Positions 35,199-44,227 of a stretch of 64,000 bases of DNA are shown here, piece after piece (positions within the stretch are counted from its first letter, which is position 1; each line of letters begins with the position of its first letter). Source of the DNA: Streptomyces lincolnensis (GTDB lineage: Bacteria > Actinomycetota > Actinomycetes > Streptomycetales > Streptomycetaceae); contig NZ_CP016438.1 in assembly GCF_001685355.1 (NCBI RefSeq), positions 5,146,001-5,210,000 on the forward strand, given 5' to 3'. The translations under genes and the position numbers were made by a program. The notes beneath the pieces were generated by a model. The model did not search any database and was not told where the DNA came from. It saw nothing but the letters and a program-made list of their open reading frames with translations.

Positions 35199-35930
35199 TC
35201 AGCGGGCGAGCCGCACCTCCAGGCCGTCCAGGACGATGTCCAGGGCGTAGGCGAACTTGGCGTCCCGCAGGGCCACCGGGTCGGCGATCGTCTCCGCGGT
35301 CACCGCATAGCCCTTGGCCAGATGCTCGTGCCCGTCGACGGCCTGCTGGGCGGCGGGCAGCAGACGGGCGATGAAGTCGGCCTCGCTCTCGCCCGAGCGG
35401 GCGACCGTGAGAAGCCAGGCGGCCTCCGTCGTGCTCATGCCGATGACGTACGACAGCACGGCGTCGATCGCGCCGTTCGGATCCTCGAAGCCGGCCACCG
35501 CGAACAGGGTGGCCAGGCGCTCCGAGTACGACATCAGGTTCGGGCCGAGATAGGCGAGCCCGGCCTGTCCGAGCACCGAGGACAGCCAGGGGTGCCGTAG
35601 CGCCGTCGTACGGAAGGAGCGGGCCGCCTCCGCGACGGCCGGGCGCCAGTCGGGGCCGTCCGACGACGGTACGTGGATCTCGGCGGCCACCTCGTCCACC
35701 GCCAGCTCCATCAGCTCGTCCTTGGTGGCGACGTGCCGGTAGAGGGAGGCGGCACCGGCGTTCAGCCGGGTGGCGAGCTTGCGCATGCTCAGCGCCTCGA
35801 TGCCCTCGGCGTCCAGCATGACGATCGCCTCGCGCACGATCGCGGCCCGGCTGAGCGTGGGCTGGTCGGGCTTGTGCTCCGGGCGGGCCCATACGGACGG
35901 AATCGGATGCTGTGTCGCCCTGTCTGCCAT
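35199..35930 (-). CDS. TetR-family transcriptional repressor
   Basis: 243 aa. N-terminal HTH (about residues 28-75: LSMRKLATRLNAGAASLYRHVATKDELME quoted in parts) with the TetR pattern, then a C-terminal TetR_C-type regulatory domain. ATG 35930 follows GAGGAG at ideal spacing. It is divergent from a DHA2 efflux gene across 162 bp holding a perfect 12-bp dyad, the classic arrangement of a drug-responsive repressor next to its pump. Confidence 0.93.
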   Translation of the reverse strand: MADRATQHPIPSVWARPEHKPDQPTLSRAAIVREAIVMLDAEGIEALSMRKLATRLNAGAASLYRHVATKDELMELAVDEVAAEIHVPSSDGPDWRPAVAEAARSFRTTALRHPWLSSVLGQAGLAYLGPNLMSYSERLATLFAVAGFEDPNGAIDAVLSYVIGMSTTEAAWLLTVARSGESEADFIARLLPAAQQAVDGHEHLAKGYAVTAETIADPVALRDAKFAYALDIVLDGLEVRLAR

Positions 35931-36024
35931 GGCACTCCTCGGACTCTTCGGTGGGTGCGGGACTCTTCGTTGCATACGGCGTATGGCGTACGACGTTCGC
36001 ATCCAGCGTACAGTGATAAGAGGT

Positions 36025-36060
36025 TGCGAACACTGTTCCGCTGTGCGTACAGTGTTCGCA
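36025..36060. promoter_or_regulatory. TetR operator candidate
   Basis: Arms TGCGAACACTGT (36025-36036) and ACAGTGTTCGCA (36049-36060) are a perfect 12-bp inverted repeat with a 12-bp spacer, in the divergent tetR/efflux promoter region. Half-site GCGTACAGTG occurs twice (36006 and 36046). The arms are one helical turn apart, as for cooperative dimers. Confidence 0.8.
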
Positions 36061-36092
36061 TCGAAGGAACGGTGTTCTCGAAGGGGAGTCCG

Positions 36093-37634
36093 ATGGAAAC
36101 CGAAGCGCGCAACCCACGACGTTGGTGGATCCTCGTCGTGCTCTGCCTGAGCACGCTGGTCCTGGTGGTCGACAACATGGCCCTGACCGTCGCGGTGCCC
36201 GCCATGACCGCCGACATCGGTGCGAGCGCCCAGGACACCCAGTGGATCCTCGACTCCTACATCCTGGTCTTCGCGGGCCTCCTGCTGACCTCGGGCAGCC
36301 TGGGCGACCGCTTCGGCCGGCGGAAGGTGATGCTGATCGGCCTGGTGCTCTTCGGAGCGGCCTCACTGGCCGCGTCCTTCTGTGAGGGCCCCGGCGAGGT
36401 GATCGCCGTCCGCATAGCAATGGGTGTCGGAGGCGCGCTGATCATGCCGTCGACCCTCTCGATCCTCATCACCGTCTTCGACGAGGACGAGCGCGGCAAG
36501 GCGATGGCGGCCTGGGGCTCGGTGTCGATGCTGGGCCTGGTCGGCAGCCCGGTCCTGGGCGGGGTCCTGATCGAGCACTTCTCCTGGCAGGCGATCTTCT
36601 TCATCAACGTGCCCGTCGTCGTCCTGGCCCTCGTCGCCGGGCTGACCCTCATGCCGGAGTCGAAGGCGCCCTGGCAGAAGCCGGACCCGCTCGGCGCGGT
36701 GCTCTCCGCGGTGGGCATGACCGCCCTGGTCTGGTGGATCATCGAGCTCCCGCAGCACGGGGCCTTCGGCGGCCGGGCGACCCTCACCCTGGTCACCGCG
36801 GTCCTGGCCCTGGCCGGCTTCGTGGTCTGGGAGAACGTCACGAAGTCGCCCATGGTCCCGCTGGTCCTCTTCAAGCACCGCAACTTCAGCGGGGGTTCGC
36901 TCTCCCTGGCCCTCGTCCAGATCGGCAACGGCGGTCTCCTGCTGGTCCTCACCCAGTACCTCCAGTTCGTGCTCGACTACTCGGCGATGGAGGCGGGCCT
37001 GGCGTTCCTGCCGCTGGCGGTCGCGGCGCTGGTCGGCAACGGGGTGGGCGTCAAACTCGCCGCCACCTACGGCAACCGGTGGGTGATCTTCACGGGGATG
37101 CTGGTGATGGTGGCCTGCTTCGCCCTGATGGCCACGGTCTCGGCCGACTCCGGCTTCACGGTCCCGGCGGTGGCCCTGGGCCTGCTCGGTCTCGGTGCGG
37201 GTCTCGCGATGCCGGCCGCGGTCAACGCGCTGATGGGCACGATCCCCGAGGACAAGGCGGGCGTCGGCTCGGCCCTGAACGACACCGTCCAGCAGGCCGG
37301 TACCGCCCTCGGGATCGCGATCCTCGGCTCGCTGCTGTCGAGCGGGTTCGCGTCCAGGATGCCGGCCGGGGTGCCCGAGGAGGCCCGGCACTCGATCGCG
37401 GGGGCGCTGGCCGCCGCCGACGGCGACGCGGGGCTGGTGCGCGCGGCCCGCGAGGCCTTCACCGCCTCCATGTCCATGACCTTCGCGGTGAGCGCGATCG
37501 GTGTCCTGGTGGCGGCGGTGCTGGCGGCGCTGGTGATGCGGGACGGGAAGGGTGGGAGAGGTGCTGGCGGTGACCGGGCCGGGGCGGCGGCGGCCGGCGA
37601 GAACGACGCGAAGAAGGCGGAACTCGTCGCCTGA
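36093..37634 (+). CDS. DHA2-family (14-TM) MFS multidrug efflux protein
   Basis: 513 aa membrane transporter of the EmrB/QacA subfamily. Motifs: SLGDRFGRRKVMLIG (MFS motif A), DSYILVFAGLLLTSGSLGD, PVLGGVLIEHFSWQAIFFINVPV (motif C region), and about 14 hydrophobic segments. Strong RBS AAGGGGAG before ATG 36093. Exports toxic or natural-product compounds by proton antiport. Probably induced when a ligand displaces the divergent TetR protein from the operator at 36025-36060. Confidence 0.94.
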   Translation: METEARNPRRWWILVVLCLSTLVLVVDNMALTVAVPAMTADIGASAQDTQWILDSYILVFAGLLLTSGSLGDRFGRRKVMLIGLVLFGAASLAASFCEGPGEVIAVRIAMGVGGALIMPSTLSILITVFDEDERGKAMAAWGSVSMLGLVGSPVLGGVLIEHFSWQAIFFINVPVVVLALVAGLTLMPESKAPWQKPDPLGAVLSAVGMTALVWWIIELPQHGAFGGRATLTLVTAVLALAGFVVWENVTKSPMVPLVLFKHRNFSGGSLSLALVQIGNGGLLLVLTQYLQFVLDYSAMEAGLAFLPLAVAALVGNGVGVKLAATYGNRWVIFTGMLVMVACFALMATVSADSGFTVPAVALGLLGLGAGLAMPAAVNALMGTIPEDKAGVGSALNDTVQQAGTALGIAILGSLLSSGFASRMPAGVPEEARHSIAGALAAADGDAGLVRAAREAFTASMSMTFAVSAIGVLVAAVLAALVMRDGKGGRGAGGDRAGAAAAGENDAKKAELVA

Positions 37635-37778
37635 TCCGCTCGGGTCCAGTTGGATGAAGGTCGGGGTTCCTGTGAGGGGGCCCTGACTTTTCTGTGGGAA
37701 TGCCTCCCGGACTTTCGTCGTTGGGGGTGGCAGAAAGTTCAACGCTCAACTAAACTCGGAGCACGAGGAGGTACCGAC

Positions 37779-38750
37779 ATGCCTGCAGTGACCGTCGAGA
37801 ACCCGCTGACGCTGCCGCGCGTCGCCGCACCCGCCGACGCCGTGGCCCGTCCCGTACTCACCGTCACGACCGCTCCGAGCGGTTTTGAGGGCGAGGGCTT
37901 CCCGGTGCGACGGGCGTTCGCCGGGATCAATTACCGGCATCTGGATCCGTTCATCATGATGGATCAGATGGGGGAGGTGGACTATGCGCCGGGTGCGCCG
38001 AAGGGCACCCCTTGGCATCCGCACCGCGGCTTCGAGACCGTCACCTACATCATCGACGGCATCTTCGACCACCACGACTCCAACGGTGGTGGCGGCACCA
38101 TCACCAACGGCGACACCCAGTGGATGACGGCCGGCGCGGGGCTGCTGCACATCGAGGCGCCGCCGGAGCACCTGGTCATGTCCGGCGGCCTCTTCCACGG
38201 CCTCCAGCTGTGGGTGAACCTCCCCGCCAAGGACAAGATGATGGCGCCGCGGTACCAGGACATCCGGGGCGGGAACGTGCAGTTGCTCGCCTCTCCGGAC
38301 GGTGGCGCGCTCCTGCGGGTCATCGCCGGTGAGCTGGACGGCCATGCCGGTCCCGGTATCACCCACACCCCGATCACGATGATCCACGCGACGCTGGCGC
38401 CGGGGGCGGAGCTGACCCTGCCGTGGCGCGAGGACTTCAACGGACTGGCGTACGTGCTGGCGGGCCGGGGTGCGGTGGGTGCCGAGCGGCGGCCCATCCA
38501 TCTGGGCCAGACCGCCGTCTTCGGCGCGGGTGGCTCCCTGACCGTCCGCGCGGACGAGCAGCAGGACTCCCACACGCCGGACCTGGAGGTCGTCCTCCTG
38601 GGCGGCCGGCCGATCCGTGAGCCGATGGCGCACTACGGGCCGTTCGTGATGAACACCCGTGAGGAGTTGCAGCAGGCGTTCGACGATTTCCAGAAGGGCC
38701 GGCTGGGGACGATCCCCGCGGTTCATGGAATGACTGAGGGCGGGCTGTAG
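37779..38750 (+). CDS. Pirin-family protein
   Basis: 323 aa bicupin. Pirin signatures: DPFIMMDQMGE, PHRGFETVTYIIDG with metal-binding His and Glu, and MTAGAGLLHIEAPP with metal His; the C-terminal cupin ends near residue 290. Enzymatic activity is unproven for most members (some act as quercetinases or as modulators of pyruvate dehydrogenase). RBS GAGGAGGT. Upstream (37739-37760) AGTTCAACGCTCAACT with TAAACT could be promoter or regulator elements. Strong hairpin downstream. Confidence 0.93.
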   Translation: MPAVTVENPLTLPRVAAPADAVARPVLTVTTAPSGFEGEGFPVRRAFAGINYRHLDPFIMMDQMGEVDYAPGAPKGTPWHPHRGFETVTYIIDGIFDHHDSNGGGGTITNGDTQWMTAGAGLLHIEAPPEHLVMSGGLFHGLQLWVNLPAKDKMMAPRYQDIRGGNVQLLASPDGGALLRVIAGELDGHAGPGITHTPITMIHATLAPGAELTLPWREDFNGLAYVLAGRGAVGAERRPIHLGQTAVFGAGGSLTVRADEQQDSHTPDLEVVLLGGRPIREPMAHYGPFVMNTREELQQAFDDFQKGRLGTIPAVHGMTEGGL

Positions 38751-38768
38751 GTCCGGTACGGTACGACA

Positions 38769-38807
38769 AGGCCCGAAGCCGCAAGTTGGAGTTGCGACTT
38801 CGGGCCT
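38769..38807. terminator. Terminator between pirin and Bro-N genes
   Basis: AGGCCCGAAG pairs with CTTCGGGCCT, extended after one mismatch by CGCAA with TTGCG, over a 9-nt loop. GTTTTCG follows on the + strand. It can serve both convergent genes. Confidence 0.9.
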
Positions 38808-38828
38808 GTTTTCGTGGGGTGCTCGTCG

Positions 38829-39707
38829 CTACGGCAGGACGTAGACCGGTGCGCCGTCGGGGGTGCATCCCGCCTGGCGCATGCAGCCCCTTCTGAGCAG
38901 CATGCGCAGGCAGTCGTGGACCCGCTCGCGCGGCAGGCCGGTGCGGTGGGCGATCTCCGTCACGGTGTGGTGGGCGCCGCCGTTGAGCAGAGTCGGGGCC
39001 AGGTAGGCGGCGACCGCGTGGACGTCCTCGGTGACGACGAGGTTCTTCTCCTTCCAGGACGCGAGAAGTTCCTGAGGTGTCAACTTCGAGGCCGGCCGGT
39101 TCTCCGGACGGGGCCTAAGGGACTCGGCGATGTCCTTCAGGCTGCCGCTGATCTGCCGTAGCAGGTCATTGCGCTCTCCTGCGAGAGCCGACTGCATCTC
39201 GTCCGCCTCAAGGTTGCGCTGTTCGAGACGGACGATGGCGTCGGCGACCTGTTGGGGCATGACGTAGGCGGGGGCGCCGGTGCCGGGGATCTGCGCGGGG
39301 GACGGTTCCAGGGAGTAGGAACCGTCGCGCTGGACGGTGGCGATGACTTCGGAGGCCCAGGCCTTGAAGGGCTGAGCCGATGGTTTGGTGCAGCCGTTGA
39401 CCAACCGGATCAGACCCTGGAGGTCCACGAGATTCATGTCTCGGCGCCACTCCCGACCTGCGGGAATGCCGAGACCGTGCCCTCCAGTTACGGTCTCGAG
39501 AATCTCTCGGTGCTCTGCGGGGACATGGTCCGCCAGAGTCTTCCGGGGGTTGCTGTACCCCAGTTCCTTGAGTACATCCGCGACGGGGAACCAGTGCGTC
39601 CCGTCCGGCATCGTCAGCCTCCGCATCCGCGCCCCCGTGGCCGCGTACACGAAGTCATTGATGTCGATCGCGTCCTGCTGCTGTTCCTTGTTGTTCTGCT
39701 CGTACAT
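38829..39707 (-). CDS. Bro-N / phage-antirepressor-type protein
   Basis: 292 aa. The N-terminal Bro-N-like region (about 20-120: WFPVADVLKELGYSNPRKTLADHV, quoted in parts; RDMNLVDLQGLIRLV) resembles the DNA-binding domain of phage antirepressors. A coiled-coil-prone middle (about 160-200: LEQRNLEADEMQSALAGERN) and a winged-helix-like end (HHTVTEIAHRTGLPRERVHDCLRMLL) follow. There are no other phage genes around it, so it is either a domesticated phage regulator or a genuine cellular regulator. GGAGGT precedes the ATG. Codon use matches its neighbours. Confidence 0.85.
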   Translation of the reverse strand: MYEQNNKEQQQDAIDINDFVYAATGARMRRLTMPDGTHWFPVADVLKELGYSNPRKTLADHVPAEHREILETVTGGHGLGIPAGREWRRDMNLVDLQGLIRLVNGCTKPSAQPFKAWASEVIATVQRDGSYSLEPSPAQIPGTGAPAYVMPQQVADAIVRLEQRNLEADEMQSALAGERNDLLRQISGSLKDIAESLRPRPENRPASKLTPQELLASWKEKNLVVTEDVHAVAAYLAPTLLNGGAHHTVTEIAHRTGLPRERVHDCLRMLLRRGCMRQAGCTPDGAPVYVLP

Positions 39708-39834
39708 CGAGCATCACCTCCGCTCAGGAAGCTAGGCAGCAGAGGATGCAACTCGTGTCCGAAGCAAGCATGTTCACCCGATATGGGGAAGAGGCAGGCG
39801 TCTGAGGGACGCGGCGCGAGGGTCGGCCGATTGG

Positions 39835-42093
39835 TTACTCCGGCAGGGACAGGTCCGAAGGGTCCGCCGTCGACTCGTAGAGCTCGAACCAGATGCTCTT
39901 GCCCTCGCCGCGGGGGTCCACGCCCCACGCGTCCGCGAGGAGTTCGATGAGCATCAGGCCGCGCCCGGAGGAGGCCAGTTCGCCGGGTCTGCGTTTGTGG
40001 GGGAGGTCGTCGCTGGTGTCGGTGACCTCCACTCGCATACGGCGGTCGCCAGGGCCGCCCCGTACCTCGGCCAGGAGGAGGGCGTCGGTGTCGGTGTGGA
40101 CGAGGACGTTGGTGAGCGTCTCGGACAGGAGGAGGACCGCGGAGTCGACCTGGTCCGCCGAGGCCCAGTCGTGCAGCAGCTCGCGCAGTTGCTGGCGGGC
40201 CACCGCCACCCGCTCCGGCTCGGCCTGGGCGACCGAGAGCATCGTGCGGCGGACGGTCGGGCGGACCGTCACCGGCTCGCCGCAACCGCAGCCGTCCCCC
40301 TCCCGGCACAGCAGCAGGACGGCTATGTCGTCCTCGCGACGGTCCACGAGCGGGCCGGTGGTGTGGTGGGAGGAGGGGCCGTGCACGGCCTGGACCAGGG
40401 CGTCGGCCAGTTCCTCCAGGTCGCCCTGGTGGTCTTCGAGGATCGAGCGGATGCGCTTCCAGCCGGTCTCGATGTCGTGGCCGCCGGTCTCGATCAGACC
40501 GTCGGTGCACAGGAGGAGCGTTTCGCCGGGTTCGAGGGTGATCCGGGTGGTGGGGTAGTCGGCGTCCGGGTCGATGCCGAGGGGCAGGCCGCCGGCCGTC
40601 GGACGGTTCAGGACCGTGCCGTCCGCCATCCGGATCGCCGGGTCGGGGTGGCCGGCGCGGGCGACGTCCAGGATGCCGGTCGTGGGGTCGGCCTCGATGT
40701 AGAGGCAGGTCGCGAAGCGGAGGTCGGCGAGGAGGTCGTCCCTGGCGCCGACACCAACACCGGCTCCAACACCAACACCGGCACCAGATCCGACACCAGC
40801 ACCGGCACCCGCCCCGCTTCCGCCCCCCGACGTCCCCCCACCGCCCTCCCCCTCCCGGTAGCCGTCCGTCATCCCGTGCAGGAAGCGGGAGGCCCGGGAG
40901 AGGACCGCGTCGGGCCGGTGGCCCTCCGAGGCGTAGGCGCGCAGGGCGATGCGGAGCTGGCCCATCAGACCGGCCGCCCGGACGTCGTGGCCCTGGACGT
41001 CGCCGATGACCAGGGCGAAGCGGCCGTTGGGCAGCGGGATCATGTCGTACCAGTCGCCGCCGACCTGGAGGCCGCCGCCGGTGGGGACATAGCGGGCGGC
41101 CACGCTCATGCCGGGTATGCGAGGGCCGAGCTTGGGGAGCATGGAGCGCTGGAGGCCGTCGGTCAGCTCCCGTTCCGACTCGGTGACGCCCGCGCGGGAC
41201 AGGGCCTGCGCGAGCATCCGGGCGACGGTGGTCAGGACGGAACGCTCGTCGGGGGTGAAGGCCACCGGGTAGGTGAAGGCCGCCATCCAGGCGCCCAGGG
41301 TGCGGCCGGCCACGATCAGGGGCAGGAACGCCCAGGACTGCCGGCCGAAGTCCTGCGCGAGGGGCCAGGTCGCCGGGTAGCGGGACTTGTACTCCTCGGG
41401 GGAGGAGAGATAGACGGCGCGGCCGGTGCGGACGACCTCGGCGGCCGGGTAGTCCGTGTCCAGGGCCATGTGGGAGAAGGGGCCCTCGTCGCCGTGCCGG
41501 TGTCCGTGCTGGCCGATGATCGTCAGACGGTCCCCCGCCAGGCCGAAGACGGCCAGGCCGTCCGGCGAGAACCCGGGCATGGACAGGCCGGCGGCGACCC
41601 GCAGCACCTCGGCCGTGGAGCGGGCCTCGGCCAGGGCGCGCCCCGCGTCCAGCAGGAACGCCTCGCGGGAGCGGCGCCAGTCACCGGTGACCGGGGTGCG
41701 GGCCGCGCTGCCCGGGGAGGGTTCGGTGACCTCCTGGAGGGTGCCGAACAGGGCGTACATCCCGCTGGCCGGGTCGACGACCGGCTTGGAGCGGCTGCGG
41801 ACGGTGCGGATCACCCGGCCCCGTTCGTCCATGACCCGCAGCCGGGCCTCGGCGAGGGTGCCCTCGGCGACGGCGAGATGGACGATGCCGTCGATCTCGT
41901 TCCAGTCGACGGGGTGGAAACGGGCGCGGGCCTGGGCCTCGGTCAGGGTGACCTGCTCGGCGGGCAGCCCCATGAGCCGCGCGGCCTCGGCGTCCAGCAT
42001 GACGAGTTCCGCGTCGTTGTCCCAGCGCCACAGACCGGTCGCGAGGGCGGCGAGTACCTGCCCCACGGCGGGCAGGGGCTCACCAGTGCGCAT
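39835..42093 (-). CDS. PAS-GAF-PP2C (SpoIIE-type) phosphatase with anti-sigma HATPase domain
   Basis: 752 aa. PAS about 20-115, GAF about 150-320, a SpoIIE-type PP2C phosphatase about 340-600 (VGGDWYDMIPLPNGRFALVIGDVQGHD with metal Asp), and a C-terminal RsbW-like HATPase about 625-750 (ETLTNVLVHTD N-box). Such fused proteins control anti-anti-sigma phosphorylation in Streptomyces stress and development networks. A Gly/Ala/Val low-complexity insertion (about residues 414-451) lies inside the PP2C domain. No sigma or anti-anti-sigma gene is adjacent. ATG 42093 was taken because the PAS block follows; the open frame upstream has no homology. Confidence 0.93.
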   Translation of the reverse strand: MRTGEPLPAVGQVLAALATGLWRWDNDAELVMLDAEAARLMGLPAEQVTLTEAQARARFHPVDWNEIDGIVHLAVAEGTLAEARLRVMDERGRVIRTVRSRSKPVVDPASGMYALFGTLQEVTEPSPGSAARTPVTGDWRRSREAFLLDAGRALAEARSTAEVLRVAAGLSMPGFSPDGLAVFGLAGDRLTIIGQHGHRHGDEGPFSHMALDTDYPAAEVVRTGRAVYLSSPEEYKSRYPATWPLAQDFGRQSWAFLPLIVAGRTLGAWMAAFTYPVAFTPDERSVLTTVARMLAQALSRAGVTESERELTDGLQRSMLPKLGPRIPGMSVAARYVPTGGGLQVGGDWYDMIPLPNGRFALVIGDVQGHDVRAAGLMGQLRIALRAYASEGHRPDAVLSRASRFLHGMTDGYREGEGGGGTSGGGSGAGAGAGVGSGAGVGVGAGVGVGARDDLLADLRFATCLYIEADPTTGILDVARAGHPDPAIRMADGTVLNRPTAGGLPLGIDPDADYPTTRITLEPGETLLLCTDGLIETGGHDIETGWKRIRSILEDHQGDLEELADALVQAVHGPSSHHTTGPLVDRREDDIAVLLLCREGDGCGCGEPVTVRPTVRRTMLSVAQAEPERVAVARQQLRELLHDWASADQVDSAVLLLSETLTNVLVHTDTDALLLAEVRGGPGDRRMRVEVTDTSDDLPHKRRPGELASSGRGLMLIELLADAWGVDPRGEGKSIWFELYESTADPSDLSLPE
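40749..40815. repeat. 6-bp-based repeat coding a Gly/Ala/Val insertion
   Basis: Degenerate tandem repeats built from CACCGG and CCAACA hexamers. On the minus strand they code the alternating GVGAGVGVG-type stretch inside the SpoIIE phosphatase domain. Confidence 0.85.
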
Positions 42094-42264
42094 TGGCCCA
42101 CTGTAGGAAAGTCTTGTCCAGAACGGCCACCCATGTCCGTGGGCATTAATGGTGGGGAGTCCGGCTTGGGGCGGCCGGTACCCTTGGGATGCCGGGCACA
42201 GCGGCCCGTTCCCGTCGAGGAGAGCACCCTCGGCAGACCACAAAACGAAGGACGATGAACGACG

Positions 42265-44028
42265 ATGCATCGGTACAGGTCCCACACCTGCGGCGAGCTC
42301 CGCGCCTCTGACGTCGGCACCGACGTCCGGCTGAGTGGCTGGCTGCACAATCGGCGCGACCTGGGCGGCATCCTCTTCATCGATCTGCGCGATCACTACG
42401 GCATCACGCAGCTGGTCGCCCGCCCGGGCACGCCCGCCTACGAGGCCCTCGACAAGCTCACCAAGGAGTCGACGGTCCGTGTAGACGGCAAGGTTGTTTC
42501 ACGTGGAACCGAGAACGTGAACCCGGACCTGCCCACCGGTGAGGTCGAGGTCGAGGTCGGCGAGGTCGAGCTGCTCGGTGCCGCCGCCCCGCTGCCGTTC
42601 ACGATCAACACCGAGGACGGGGTCAACGAGGAGCGGCGCCTGGAGTACCGCTTCCTGGACCTGCGCCGCGAGCGCATGCACCGCAACATCATGCTGCGTA
42701 CGGCGGTCATTTCCGCGATCCGGCACAAGATGGTGGCCCTCGGCTTCAACGAGATGGCGACCCCGATCCTGACGGCGACCTCTCCCGAGGGCGCCCGTGA
42801 CTTCGTGGTCCCCTCCCGTCTGCACGCGGGCCGGTTCTACGCGCTGCCGCAGGCCCCGCAGCAGTTCAAGCAGCTGCTGATGATCTCGGGCTTCGACCGC
42901 TACTTCCAGATCGCGCCCTGCTTCCGTGACGAGGACGCGCGCGCGGACCGTTCGCCGGGCGAGTTCTACCAGCTCGACGTCGAGATGAGCTTCGTGGAGC
43001 AGGAGGACGTCTTCCAGCCGATCGAGAAGCTCATGACCGAGCTGTTCACGGAGTTCGGCGGCGGCCGGGAGGTCACCTCGCCGTTCCCGCGGATCCCGTT
43101 CCGTGAGGCGATGCTGAAGTACGGCTCCGACAAGCCGGACCTGCGCGCCCAGCTGGAGCTGGTCGACATCACCGACATCTTCGAGGGCTCGGAGTTCAAG
43201 GCGTTCGCCGGCAAGCACGTGCGCGCGCTTCCGGTGCCGGACGTCTCCGGCCAGCCCCGCAAGTTCTTCGACCAGCTCGGCGAGTACGCGGTGGAGCAGG
43301 GTGCGAAGGGCCTGGCCTGGGTGCGGGTCGCCGAGGACGGGTCGCTCACCGGCCCGATCGCGAAGTTCCTCACCGAGGAGAACGTCGCCGAGCTGACCAA
43401 GCGGCTGTCCCTGGCCGCCGGTCACGCCGTGTTCTTCGGCGCGGGCGAGTTCGACGAGGTCTCGAAGATCATGGGCGCGGTCCGTGTCGAGGCCGCCAAG
43501 CGTGCCGGGCACTTCGAGGAGAACGTCTTCCGGTTCTGCTGGATCGTCGACTTCCCGATGTTCGAGAAGGACGAGGAGACCGGGCGGATCGACTTCTCGC
43601 ACAACCCGTTCTCGATGCCCCAGGGCGGCATGGACGCGCTGGACCACCAGGACCCGCTGGACATCCTGGCCTGGCAGTACGACATCGTCTGCAACGGCGT
43701 CGAGCTGTCCTCCGGCGCGATCCGGAACCACGAGCCGGACATCATGCTCAAGGCCTTCGGTATCGCGGGCTACGACGAGGAGACCGTCGAGCGCGAGTTC
43801 GCCGGCATGCTGCGCGCCCTGCGCTTCGGCGCCCCGCCGCACGGTGGCATCGCCCCCGGCGTCGACCGCATCGTGATGCTGCTCGCCGACGAGCCGAACA
43901 TCCGCGAGACGATCGCCTTCCCGCTCAACGGCAACGCCCAGGACCTGATGATGGGCGCGCCGACGGAGCTGGACGAGACCCGGCTGAGGGAGCTGCACCT
44001 GACGGTGCGCAAGCCGCAGCCGAAGTAG
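42265..44028 (+). CDS. aspS: Aspartyl-tRNA synthetase
   Basis: 587 aa bacterial-type (GAD-domain-containing) class II AspRS. N-terminal OB-fold ([21 protein letters not shown]), motif 2 region [24 protein letters not shown] quoted in parts, the GAD insertion near residues 290-400, and motif 3 [18 protein letters not shown]. Full length. Whether it also charges tRNA-Asn (non-discriminating) cannot be seen. Contains a parS-like site in codons about 78-82. Followed by a strong terminator. Confidence 0.97.
   Translation: MHRYRSHTCGELRASDVGTDVRLSGWLHNRRDLGGILFIDLRDHYGITQLVARPGTPAYEALDKLTKESTVRVDGKVVSRGTENVNPDLPTGEVEVEVGEVELLGAAAPLPFTINTEDGVNEERRLEYRFLDLRRERMHRNIMLRTAVISAIRHKMVALGFNEMATPILTATSPEGARDFVVPSRLHAGRFYALPQAPQQFKQLLMISGFDRYFQIAPCFRDEDARADRSPGEFYQLDVEMSFVEQEDVFQPIEKLMTELFTEFGGGREVTSPFPRIPFREAMLKYGSDKPDLRAQLELVDITDIFEGSEFKAFAGKHVRALPVPDVSGQPRKFFDQLGEYAVEQGAKGLAWVRVAEDGSLTGPIAKFLTEENVAELTKRLSLAAGHAVFFGAGEFDEVSKIMGAVRVEAAKRAGHFEENVFRFCWIVDFPMFEKDEETGRIDFSHNPFSMPQGGMDALDHQDPLDILAWQYDIVCNGVELSSGAIRNHEPDIMLKAFGIAGYDEETVEREFAGMLRALRFGAPPHGGIAPGVDRIVMLLADEPNIRETIAFPLNGNAQDLMMGAPTELDETRLRELHLTVRKPQPK
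42496..42509. other. parS-like site within aspS
   Basis: GTTTCACGTGGAAC differs at one position from the parS core GTTTCACGTGAAAC; single-mismatch sites are known to bind ParB in Streptomyces. It is accommodated in the aspS frame as Val-Ser-Arg-Gly-Thr. It lies 37.8 kb from the perfect site at 4700. Confidence 0.75.
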
Positions 44029-44070
44029 GCGGCGGACAGCCCGAAGCGAGGCTTCTTACGCGGTGCTGAG

Positions 44071-44099
44071 GCCCCGGGACGCAAGTCGTCCCGGGGCCA
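44071..44099 (+). terminator. aspS terminator
   Basis: GGCCCCGGGACG and CGTCCCGGGGCC form a perfect 12-bp stem over a 5-nt loop, 42 bp after the aspS stop codon. Confidence 0.92.
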
Positions 44100-44150
44100 T
44101 CGCGTGCGTGCGGAGCGTCGTGCACGCATTGTCATGTACCCGTTACCCAT

Positions 44151-44204
44151 GTGATCACAGGAGTGTGACCTTCCGCAGGCGAGGGTGTTCGCCTGCGTGA
44201 TCAC
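44151..44204. promoter_or_regulatory. Hairpin flanked by twin GTGATCAC palindromes
   Basis: A 9-bp perfect stem CGCAGGCGA/TCGCCTGCG (44174-44197, 6-nt loop) sits between two copies of GTGATCAC (44151-44158 and 44197-44204), 24-30 bp before the RBS of the secreted-protein gene. It could be an operator pair or an mRNA leader structure. The palindromes are 46 bp apart. Confidence 0.55.
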
Positions 44205-44227
44205 GAACCGAGTGGGGGAACGCCGAA

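Noticed and set aside
38829..39707. Prophage or integrated element around the Bro-N gene
   Set aside because: No integrase, structural phage gene, tRNA target or direct-repeat ends were found. The flanking genes (pirin, SpoIIE phosphatase, aspS) are core Streptomyces genes.
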